Shown here one piece after another: positions 1 to 6,452 of a DNA stretch of 22,282 nt. The notes under the pieces were generated by a model that did no database searches, was not told the origin of the DNA, and saw only the letters and a list, made by a program, of their open reading frames with translations. The stretch is taken from contig CAYYNB010000094.1 in the NCBI GenBank assembly GCA_964472565.1, forward strand, positions 1-22,282, read 5' to 3'. How positions within the stretch are numbered: position 1 is the first letter of the stretch; every line of letters starts with the position of its first letter. Source of the stretch: DATAMF01 sp964472565. Lineage in GTDB: Bacteria > Chloroflexota > Anaerolineae > Aggregatilineales > Aggregatilineaceae. The position numbers were made by a program, and so were the translations under genes.

Positions 1-95
1 CAGTAGTTCGACAAACTTCCCCGTCTCGCGACGCCAAATCGCGTTCGCGACGCCAAATTTCCCCTCAAACCTATGCAAAGGGGGGGCGGGGTATC
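1..95. repeat. Dispersed non-coding repeat, copy A (cut by window edge)
   Basis: This stretch aligns nearly end to end with 16512-16605. Both copies show the same order of blocks: a CAG(T/A)AG start, an ACAAA block, a CCCGT block, a doubled TCGCG(A/T)CG motif, a CCCTCAAAC block, and a final CAAAGGGGGGGCGGGG block. Within copy A the unit TCGCGACGCCAAAT occurs twice (26-39 and 45-58). A CCCCT...AGGGG hairpin near 61-84 is kept in both copies. No open frame in it looks like protein. It lies just downstream of the minus-strand kinase that ends at 163. The alignment begins at base 1, so the element probably extends to the left of the window. Confidence 0.75.
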
Positions 96-124
96 CCAAA
101 CACTTTTGCGCCGTAATTCTCTGA

Positions 125-160
125 CTAATAACTAATAACCAACCACTAACAACTAACAAC
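125..160. repeat. AT-rich 7-bp tandem repeats
   Basis: The heptamer CTAATAA is repeated at 125-131 and 132-138. The related heptamer CTAACAA follows at 146-152 and 153-159. The stretch fills the gap between the dispersed repeat and the kinase stop codon at 163. It reads as simple-sequence expansion and no function is visible. Confidence 0.6.
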
Positions 161-162
161 TC

Positions 163-3100
163 CTACACCGGCACCCGCACCATGAACGTGCTGCCCACGC
201 CCAACGTGCTGCTCACCAACACGCGCCCGTTGTGTTTGTCCACAATACTCTTCACGATGCTCAGTCCCAGCCCGCTGCCTTCCGCCTGTGTTCCCGGCAC
301 GCGGTAGAATCGATCAAACAGGTGCGGCAGCGACGCTTCAGGAATCCCCGCGCCGTTATCGCGCACCGCAAATTCGATCTCATCCTCCACCATGCGCGCC
401 TGCAAGGTGATCACGCCGCCGTTCGGCGTATATTTGAGCGCGTTGCTTGCCAGGTTGCTGATCGCGCGCGTCAGCAGCACGAGATCGCCGCGCAGCACCG
501 GCAGATCGTCCGCCATTTCGCAGACAAGCTGCTGGCCTCTGTTCGCCGCCACCTGTTCCATTTCCGCCATCACGGCGCTGCACACCTCTGCCGGATTCAC
601 CGGAGCCAGCCGCACCGCTGGACCTGCTTCGAGCCGTGCCAGGTCGAGCACGCCCGCCACGAGATTACTGAGCAGCATCGCGCTGCGCTGGATGATGCGA
701 ATCCGGTCCTGCTGCAAATCGTTCAGCGGACCATCCATCTCGATCAGTGCCGCGCCCAACTGCACCACCTGGATTGGGTTTTTCAGGTCATGCGACACCG
801 CCGCCACCCATTCCGTGCGCAGTCGATCCAGTTCCTTCAGCGGCGTAATATCCTGCATCACGATCACCCAGCCGACATCCCGCACCGGCGCAATGCTGGC
901 ATTAAATGCGACTCCTTCCGGTCTCTGGATTTCGCTCATTTTGGCTTGGCCGCTGCGCTGGACGTTCGCCAGCGCTTCGACCAGTTCCGCCGATCCCAGC
1001 GTCTGCACCATCTGCCCCAACACCTTCTCGCGGCGCACCTTCAGGTTGCGTTCTGCTGCCGGATTAATCATCCAGACTTGATTCGACAGGTTCACCACGA
1101 TGATAGCGTCGGTTGTATCCGTCAGAATCGCCGCCAGCCGGTCCCGCTGGGTTTGGGTAGCCGCAAACAGCCGCGCGTTCGCAATCGCCGTTGCGATCTG
1201 TGCTGCCATCGCCGTCGCGGTATCGCCGTCCTCATCGGTATAAAATGCGGGTTCGTCCTTATCAATCGTCACAATCCCAATCGCCTGCCCGCGCACGATC
1301 AGCGGTGCGCCGATCCACGACCGGATCGCCTGCATTTCGAGCAGATCATCCTGAAAATCGCCCCACTCCGCGTCGGTGGTCACATCTGAGATCACGCGCG
1401 TGCGTTTGGTCAGCAGCGTTTGGTAGCCCACATTCGCCCGGTCCGGCGCGATCACGTTTCCCAGCAGACGTTCCGGCTGGCTGAACCCGGCGCACGCCGC
1501 GATCACCAGGTTCGGCCCATCCACCAGAAAAATCGTTGCTGTGTCATACTGCACCACGTTCGAAAGCTGGCCCAGCGCCAGCCGCAGCACATCGTCCAGT
1601 TCCAGCGTCGCGTTGACAATCTGCGCCAGTTCGGCCAGTGCCGCTGCGGTTTGCCGCCGCCGCTGCTCCGACTCATACAGCCGCGCGTTATAAATCGCCG
1701 TCGCAATCTGCGAGGCAAACGCGCCCACCGTTTCGCCGTCCTCGTCGGTAAAAAAGTCGCGCTCATTTTTGTTGATCGTCAAAATCCCGATGCTGGTATT
1801 CCGCACCAGCAGCGGCGATCCCACCCAGGCATGGATCGTATGTGCGCCTTCGACATCATCCCGATCATGGCCCCATTCCGGCAGCAGTTGCACATCGCCC
1901 ACCACGCGCGCTTCCCGTGCCTGCATCGTCTGGTGCGCGATATTATTTTCCTCCCAGCGGAACACCGATCCGGTCACCTTCTCATTTTCCTCGAAGCCCC
2001 GCGCCGCCGTGATCCGCAGATTCATGCCTTCGACCAGCATAATCGCCGCCGAGTCATAATTCACCACCCGCGCCAGTTGTTGCAGCGCCAGGTCCAGCAC
2101 TTCATTCAGATCGAGCGTCGAGTTGATCGTTTTCGACAGCCGCACCAGGGCATCCGCTAGGTGCCGCCGCCGCTGTTCGACCTCATACAGCAGCGCATTC
2201 CACACCGCGCCGCCGATATGCCCCGCCAGTTGCAGCAGAAAATCGGCGTCGTTCGGCTGGAAGGCGTGCGCATATTCCGCCGCCAGACTCAGCACCCCGA
2301 AACACCGTCCCCACATCGCCAGTGGCAGGCACACATACGAATGAATCCCATCCGCCAGCAGCTTTTTTTCATCCGCCAGCGCGCTGTCATCACTCAGCTT
2401 GCCCACAATCCGGTAGGGAACGCCCTGCCGCACGATCTGTTCAAATGCCAGGTCTTCCAGCGGCGACACCCCATCATTCTGCACCGTTTCGCCCCACCGC
2501 TCATCTCGAACCGACACACGCACATGGGTGCGTTCGCCTTCGCGCAGCGTGATGCTTGCCCGCCGGAACTTGAACGCCTGCCGCAGTTGCTCCACAATCG
2601 CGTTGAGCAGGTCTTCAATATCCAGCGATTGGTTGATCGACTGCGAAATTTCGCTTAACACCGTCAGCCGCAGCACCTGCGTTTGCGCCTGCTGCGCCAG
2701 CCGGAACTGGTAGATCGTGAGCGCCGCCTGATCCGCGAAGACTTCCAGCGCCCGCACTTTGGCCAGTGTGGGCCGCTGCCGGTCCACCGGATCATCGACT
2801 GTCACCCAGCCGAATTCTTCTCCATCATAGGCCACCGGGACCAGCAGCAAATCTTCCGCATGCCATTCATCCTCGCCGCGCGGCCCCAGGTCAAAATGGT
2901 AGATGCCGCTCTGCGCTTCGTTTTCCAGCGGCCCCATTCGATGATCGACAAAATACGAGCGGCTGATCCGGTAGCGATCCTGTTGCCAGGGCAGCGCGGT
3001 CAGCGGATGCGGCTCCATATTCAAAAACAGGGTTTTGAGCGCGGGTTGTGTGCTGGCAGCGGCGGCAGAATAGGTCACTCGTGCTTTTTCGTCCCGCAGC

Positions 3101-3246
3101 ACCACCACCACCAGATTCCACCCCAGATCGTAGATCGCGTCCGCCGTATGTTGCAGCAGACCTTGTAGCATGCCGTCAATTGCTCGAATATCCATCACTA
3201 AACTCGTTGGGTGCGGCGCACAGTTTGTTTCTCTATTGATTTTCAT
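163..3246 (-). CDS. Multi-GAF/PAS sensor histidine kinase
   Basis: The predicted protein has 1027 residues and no membrane segment, so it should be a cytoplasmic sensor kinase that autophosphorylates on histidine and passes the phosphate to a response regulator. Order of parts: a divergent GAF-like region (about 30-185), three clearer GAF domains (about 207-350, 378-522, 548-692), a PAS domain (705-800), a HisKA dimerisation domain and an HATPase domain (about 915-1025). The H-box reads VSHDLKNP with His819. The N-box is NLASNALKYTPNGG, the G1 box contains DNGAG, and the G2 box is GSGLGLSIVK. The third and fourth GAF domains are close paralogs (YDSAAIMLVEG against YDTATIFLVDG). I chose ATG at 3246 because GGGAG lies just upstream; the alternative ATG at 3195 has no ribosome site. 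The open frame runs on to 3789, but that part is antisense to two small plus-strand genes. No response regulator lies beside it, so its partner is unknown. Confidence 0.93.
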   Translation of the reverse strand: MKINRETNCAPHPTSLVMDIRAIDGMLQGLLQHTADAIYDLGWNLVVVVLRDEKARVTYSAAAASTQPALKTLFLNMEPHPLTALPWQQDRYRISRSYFVDHRMGPLENEAQSGIYHFDLGPRGEDEWHAEDLLLVPVAYDGEEFGWVTVDDPVDRQRPTLAKVRALEVFADQAALTIYQFRLAQQAQTQVLRLTVLSEISQSINQSLDIEDLLNAIVEQLRQAFKFRRASITLREGERTHVRVSVRDERWGETVQNDGVSPLEDLAFEQIVRQGVPYRIVGKLSDDSALADEKKLLADGIHSYVCLPLAMWGRCFGVLSLAAEYAHAFQPNDADFLLQLAGHIGGAVWNALLYEVEQRRRHLADALVRLSKTINSTLDLNEVLDLALQQLARVVNYDSAAIMLVEGMNLRITAARGFEENEKVTGSVFRWEENNIAHQTMQAREARVVGDVQLLPEWGHDRDDVEGAHTIHAWVGSPLLVRNTSIGILTINKNERDFFTDEDGETVGAFASQIATAIYNARLYESEQRRRQTAAALAELAQIVNATLELDDVLRLALGQLSNVVQYDTATIFLVDGPNLVIAACAGFSQPERLLGNVIAPDRANVGYQTLLTKRTRVISDVTTDAEWGDFQDDLLEMQAIRSWIGAPLIVRGQAIGIVTIDKDEPAFYTDEDGDTATAMAAQIATAIANARLFAATQTQRDRLAAILTDTTDAIIVVNLSNQVWMINPAAERNLKVRREKVLGQMVQTLGSAELVEALANVQRSGQAKMSEIQRPEGVAFNASIAPVRDVGWVIVMQDITPLKELDRLRTEWVAAVSHDLKNPIQVVQLGAALIEMDGPLNDLQQDRIRIIQRSAMLLSNLVAGVLDLARLEAGPAVRLAPVNPAEVCSAVMAEMEQVAANRGQQLVCEMADDLPVLRGDLVLLTRAISNLASNALKYTPNGGVITLQARMVEDEIEFAVRDNGAGIPEASLPHLFDRFYRVPGTQAEGSGLGLSIVKSIVDKHNGRVLVSSTLGVGSTFMVRVPV

Positions 3247-3296
3247 TGTACTCCCATTACAGGTGTGCGCTAGGCAGCACGGTGGGTAATGTAAGT

Positions 3297-3338
3297 CCCT
3301 GATATAGGGTATAATGGTCTGAGTGTATTCGCGCGAAT
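3297..3338 (+). promoter_or_regulatory. Promoter of first mini-gene with dyad and palindrome
   Basis: A perfect TATAAT lies at 3310-3315. Directly upstream is the dyad CCCT-GATAT-AGGG (3297-3309), where the spacer would be. No good -35 hexamer is seen 16-19 bases upstream of the TATAAT (the 17-base position reads TAATGT), so an activator may be needed. Downstream of the expected start site is the perfect palindrome ATTCGCGCGAAT (3327-3338), a candidate operator. AAGGAG at 3345-3350 is spaced 5 bases from the ATG. Confidence 0.6.
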
Positions 3339-3355
3339 CACGATAAGGAGACTTC

Positions 3356-3562
3356 ATGAAATACGGTAAGCAAGCCGCCCGACGAATGGGTACTGGCGTG
3401 ATCATCGGCATCATCGTGGGTATCGGTCTGGGCCTTGCCCTGGATAATTTCGCCATTGGCGTTAGCGTGGGTGCCGGTCTGAGTGTGGGGTTGGGATTAG
3501 GCATGATGGCTGGCGTCGTTAAATCTGGCAAAGATACCAAACACGAGCGGTCGGAATTGTAA
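3356..3562 (+). CDS. Small Gly-zipper membrane protein, copy 1
   Basis: This is a 68-residue protein with a short basic N-terminus (MKYGKQAARR), a Gly-rich hydrophobic core of two likely helices (about 13-30 and 33-53) joined by a short LDN turn, and a charged tail (KSGKDTKHERSEL). GxxxG-like spacing suggests tightly packed helices. The start has an AAGGAG ribosome site 5 bases upstream. It is the first of two tandem paralogs, each with its own promoter. I do not recognise a named family. Small hydrophobic proteins of this kind can be membrane-stress, holin-like or toxin-like, but nothing here decides between these. Confidence 0.8.
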   Translation: MKYGKQAARRMGTGVIIGIIVGIGLGLALDNFAIGVSVGAGLSVGLGLGMMAGVVKSGKDTKHERSEL

Positions 3563-3564
3563 GT

Positions 3565-3605
3565 CCCTGATTTAGGGTATAATGGTCCGAGTTTGTTCGC
3601 GCGAA
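3565..3605 (+). promoter_or_regulatory. Promoter of second mini-gene with dyad and palindrome
   Basis: This is the second copy of the control region. It has the dyad CCCT-GATTT-AGGG (3565-3577), TATAAT at 3578-3583, and the palindrome TTCGCGCGAA (3596-3605). Compared with copy 1, the dyad changes only in its centre and the palindrome arms lose one base pair, so the elements themselves seem to be under selection. Confidence 0.6.
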
Positions 3606-3628
3606 TCATGATGAGGAGACTTGAAACC

Positions 3629-3832
3629 ATGAAATACGATAAACAAGCCGCCCGGCTAATGGCTATTGGCATGATCATCGGCATCATCATCGGTATCGGC
3701 ATGGGTCTCGCCCTGGATAATGTCGCCATCGGCATTGGAGCTGGCGCAGGGATTGGTGTGGCGTTGGGATCAGGCATGATGGCGGGCACACAAAAAACAG
3801 CCGGTAAATCCGGCGAAGAGACAAAGCGCTAG
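3629..3832 (+). CDS. Small Gly-zipper membrane protein, copy 2
   Basis: This is a 67-residue paralog of the preceding gene, with the same MKYxKQAAR start, the same GIIxGIGxGLALDN core and the same MMAG motif before a charged tail (KSGEETKR). The start at 3629 is preferred over an in-frame ATG at 3593 because the alignment with copy 1 begins here and GAGGAG lies at 3613-3618. The longer spacing of 10 bases may lower translation compared with copy 1. Two helices and no signal peptide imply a small inner-membrane protein that may form oligomers. A strong terminator follows. Confidence 0.8.
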   Translation: MKYDKQAARLMAIGMIIGIIIGIGMGLALDNVAIGIGAGAGIGVALGSGMMAGTQKTAGKSGEETKR

Positions 3833-3853
3833 CGAACAGCATAAACGGAAATG

Positions 3854-3892
3854 CCGCTCGCGTGCCGCACCCACGCGAGCGGTTTTGTGTTT
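3854..3892 (+). terminator. Intrinsic terminator of the mini-gene pair
   Basis: A perfect 11-bp stem (CCGCTCGCGTG at 3854-3864 with CACGCGAGCGG at 3872-3882) encloses a 7-base loop and is followed by TTTTGTGTTT. It points along the plus strand and separates the mini-genes from the convergent tectonin-LysM gene ending at 3891. Confidence 0.9.
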
Positions 3893-4742
3893 ACTGGGGA
3901 AGGCGCAGCACCCACCCCACCTGGATATAATCCACGTTCCATTTCAGCGAAGGATACTGCGGGTTAGCGTTCTGGATCGCGGCCACTGTGGTTTTGTACG
4001 CGGCGGCGATTTTCGCCAGTGTATCGCCCGCCTTCACCGTGTAGGTCTGGTAAGTCGGCAGCGTAAACGGCAGTTTTTTCTCGATCCAGCGGTTGTTCTC
4101 CCACCGGTACGCGGTATCCGCCTGGTTGATGCACCACACATCGTTCACATCGCCCACCGTAATTCGTACCGCCCGCGCGTTGGGATCCGGTTCAACCCAC
4201 TTGTTCGCTTCGCGCCGGAAGATGTGCTGCTGCGGGTTGATGCACCACAGCGTTCCATCCGCCCCCGCCGAGAGTACCGAGGCGCGATCCGTCTTCGGTT
4301 CGGGTTGTATCCACGCGTTGCCTGTCCACTGGAAGATTTGCCCTTCCTTGTTGAGGCACCATACAAAATTCGCGTTGCCCACCGTCACCTGCACGGCCCG
4401 CGCGTTGCGATCCGGTTCCTGCCACACATTATTCGTCAGGCGGTAAAGCTGTCCGGCTTTGTTCACCAGCCACGCCGCGCCATCCCCGCCCACCGAGATA
4501 TTGACGCCGCGCGCGTTGGCATCCGGCTCGACCCATTTCGCGCCGTCCCACTTGATGATGTGTTCATCAGGTCGTACCGCCCATACATCTTTGCTGTTGC
4601 CCGCCGAAATGAACATCGCCCGTTCGTTCGGCGCAGGCTGCGCCCACGATGAAGTGGCGGCGGCCCACCGCCAGATTTGCTGCTGTGTGTCCACATACCA
4701 TACGGCGCTGTCGTACCCGGCTGTGATGATTGGAAAACCCAT
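3891..4742 (-). CDS. Tectonin-like beta-propeller with C-terminal LysM domain
   Basis: The predicted protein has 283 residues. Residues 1 to about 225 hold six repeats of roughly 38 residues. Each has a (V/L/A)W-x-(V/I/L) strand, then a W-containing segment, then a P(D/E)xNARxV-like turn and an (I/V)(S/T)VG motif. This pattern fits tectonin-type propellers, which are often glycan-binding lectins. Residues about 231-283 form a LysM domain (YTVKAGDTLAKIAAAY...ANP), which in other proteins binds peptidoglycan or chitin-type sugars. Together they suggest a cell-surface or sugar-recognition protein. No signal peptide or membrane segment is visible from this start, so the export route is unclear. 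I chose ATG at 4742 because the repeats begin there and AAGGAGG lies upstream, although 13 bases away, which is long. The frame is open up to 4913, but that part has no domain character. Confidence 0.82.
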   Translation of the reverse strand: MGFPIITAGYDSAVWYVDTQQQIWRWAAATSSWAQPAPNERAMFISAGNSKDVWAVRPDEHIIKWDGAKWVEPDANARGVNISVGGDGAAWLVNKAGQLYRLTNNVWQEPDRNARAVQVTVGNANFVWCLNKEGQIFQWTGNAWIQPEPKTDRASVLSAGADGTLWCINPQQHIFRREANKWVEPDPNARAVRITVGDVNDVWCINQADTAYRWENNRWIEKKLPFTLPTYQTYTVKAGDTLAKIAAAYKTTVAAIQNANPQYPSLKWNVDYIQVGWVLRLPQ

Positions 4743-4904
4743 GTTGATTACGATGCCTCCTTGTATTCCGCTTAGGCTCGATGTTCGCAGCCGTTTTCTC
4801 AAATGCAAAGCGCCGGAGGTATTCCGTGTGCTGATCGTCATCCACCCGTCAGCTTTAGCGACACCGCTGGCGAACCTGCCCTTATGCCATAACTTATCTG
4901 CTGC

Positions 4905-4933
4905 TTGCCCCACACTCCCAAACCCTGTACAAT
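4905..4933 (+). promoter_or_regulatory. Candidate sigma-70-type promoter for the acyltransferase operon
   Basis: TTGCCC (4905-4910) and TACAAT (4928-4933) are separated by exactly 17 bases, 37 bases upstream of the ATG at 4970. An AAAGGGA ribosome site lies before the start. A similar arrangement precedes the STAS gene. Confidence 0.45.
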
Positions 4934-4969
4934 TCCGCCGTCCTAAACTCGTTTCGTAAAGGGATCACG

Positions 4970-6382
4970 ATGACCTTTACTCACATTCTCGTGTTTACAG
5001 CCGCCGCGCTGCTCTATCTGATCATCCTGCCGCCGCGCCTGCGCGCCTGGGCTTTGTATGCGGGCAGCGTCGTGGCGATCTTCTGGCTCCAGCCGCCGCT
5101 GCTCATCGACAAACTGGACTTTATTTTCCCGCTGCTGACTCTCGGACTGGTGGTCTTGTCGTGGTTGATCACGCGCGCCAAAGATCAGCGCTGGACCCGC
5201 GACGATACCGCCGCCGCCGTGTTGTTGATCGCACTTGTTTTTGCGGTGTCCGCCGGGCGTTATCTCCGCGCCGATCTGCGCATCACGCCCTCGCGTCCCC
5301 CGCTGATCACAACAGTAGCGCTGTGGGTTGGCGGCGGACTGCTGGCGCTGGCCGTTCTCGGCTGGGTGCGTGCCAACCGCTATTTGACGTTCGCCATCCT
5401 GCTGATCGTTGCCCTTTTTGTCATCATCAAAGCCGAACCGCTGGCCGAAGAAGCCGCCCGCCGCCTGCGTGACCTGATGGGTCAGCCGCCCGAACTCGCC
5501 CGCGCCGCCGAACTGGAATGGCTCGGTTTTTCCTATGTCGCCTTCCGCCTGATTCACACCATGCGCGATCGTCAGACGGGCAAATTACCGGCGCTGAATC
5601 TGCGCGAATACATCACCTACGCCATCTTTTTCCCGGCCTACACCGCCGGACCGATTGACCGCGCCGAGCGGTTCCTGCCCGATCTGCGCCAGCTTCCCGG
5701 CCTCGATCCGACCCGGCTTACACAGGGCGGCCTGCGCATTCTGATCGGCATCGGCAAAAAATTTGTGATCGCGGACAGTCTCGCCTATTTCGCGCTCGAT
5801 GCGGCCCACGCGGATCAGGCAAATTCAGCGGGCGCGCTGTGGTTCATGCTCTACGCTTACGCCTTCCGCCTCTATTTCGATTTCAGCGGCTATTCGGATA
5901 TTGCCATCGGCATCGGTCAACTCTACGGCATCAAGCTCCCGGAGAACTTCAACCAGCCCTATCTCAAGCGCAACATTACGACCTTCTGGCAGAGCTGGCA
6001 CATCACATTAAGTAACTGGGTGCGCTTTTACGTCTTTTCGCCGCTCTCTCGCAGCCTGATCCGGCGCAAATATTCGCAGGCGCGGATCGTGCTGATCGGC
6101 CAGACGGCGACCATGATCATCATCGGCTTGTGGCACGGCGTCACCGGGCATTTTGTGATCTGGGGCATCTGGCACGCGCTGGGGCTGTACATCCATAAAT
6201 TATATAGTGATCGCACGCGCCAGTTTTACGTGGATTTGCGCGACAGGCCGCGCCTGTCCCGCGCCATCGAGATCGGCGGCATCGTGCTGACGTTCCATTT
6301 TGTGCTGCTCGGCTGGGTCTGGTTCGCCCTGCCCGATCTGACCGCCAGTTGGGATGTCTTCACCCGCCTGTTCGGGTTTTAG
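4970..6382 (+). CDS. MBOAT-family membrane O-acyltransferase (AlgI/DltB-like)
   Basis: The protein has 470 residues and many hydrophobic segments, as expected for an MBOAT enzyme. These enzymes move an acyl group across or onto substrates at the membrane, for example in O-acetylation of alginate or peptidoglycan, or in D-alanylation of teichoic acid. Family marks include FFPAYTAGPIDR, the DFSGYSDIAIGIG segment, WQSWHITLSNWVRFYVF with His344, and GLWHG with His389. The 45-residue spacing of these two histidines is close to that of the two conserved DltB histidines. A long N-terminal hydrophobic region (about 1-150) precedes the core. The next gene encodes an SGNH-like partner, the standard companion of MBOAT enzymes. 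The exact acceptor cannot be told. No DltA or DltC gene is nearby, which argues for acetylation rather than D-alanylation. Confidence 0.92.
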   Translation: MTFTHILVFTAAALLYLIILPPRLRAWALYAGSVVAIFWLQPPLLIDKLDFIFPLLTLGLVVLSWLITRAKDQRWTRDDTAAAVLLIALVFAVSAGRYLRADLRITPSRPPLITTVALWVGGGLLALAVLGWVRANRYLTFAILLIVALFVIIKAEPLAEEAARRLRDLMGQPPELARAAELEWLGFSYVAFRLIHTMRDRQTGKLPALNLREYITYAIFFPAYTAGPIDRAERFLPDLRQLPGLDPTRLTQGGLRILIGIGKKFVIADSLAYFALDAAHADQANSAGALWFMLYAYAFRLYFDFSGYSDIAIGIGQLYGIKLPENFNQPYLKRNITTFWQSWHITLSNWVRFYVFSPLSRSLIRRKYSQARIVLIGQTATMIIIGLWHGVTGHFVIWGIWHALGLYIHKLYSDRTRQFYVDLRDRPRLSRAIEIGGIVLTFHFVLLGWVWFALPDLTASWDVFTRLFGF

Positions 6383-6387
6383 GATAT

Positions 6388-6416
6388 GGGGCAATTCATG
6401 AATTGCCCCTACAAAA
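6388..6416. repeat. Dispersed GGGGCAATT palindrome, copy 1
   Basis: A perfect 22-bp palindrome (6388-6409) has arms GGGGCAATTCA and TGAATTGCCCC and is followed by TACAAAA. A related copy is at 14102-14123. It sits between the MBOAT gene and its partner and could fold as a hairpin that tunes downstream expression. It resembles small REP- or MITE-like intergenic repeats. Confidence 0.8.
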
Positions 6417-6452
6417 ACAAATTTATGGCGATCTGTGATGAGGTAATTGGCA

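Larger units (their letters stand above)
3291..3832 (+). repeat. Tandem duplication of a promoter-plus-gene unit
   Basis: A unit of about 268 bp starting with GTAAGTCCCTGAT at 3291 is repeated from 3559. Each copy has the same dyad, TATAAT box, CGCGCG palindrome, ribosome site and small gene. The stop codon of the first gene (3560-3562) lies in the opening bases of the second unit. The promoter regions match more closely than the C-terminal coding ends, so the duplication is not very recent but the control region has been kept. Confidence 0.85.

Noticed and set aside
232..1389. Plus-strand open frame opposite the first kinase
   Set aside because: It is rich in Arg and His with no recognisable motif, and it lies opposite conserved kinase motifs.
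3247..3789. N-terminal extension of the first kinase by 181 residues
   Set aside because: It is antisense to the two mini-genes, is full of Pro-Met-Ile repeats caused by their Gly-rich codons, and has no ribosome site, while the ATG at 3246 does.
4743..4913. Longer N-terminus for the tectonin-LysM protein
   Set aside because: The added 57 residues show no signal peptide, repeat or domain, and the only good ribosome site lies inside this extension, just before the ATG at 4742.
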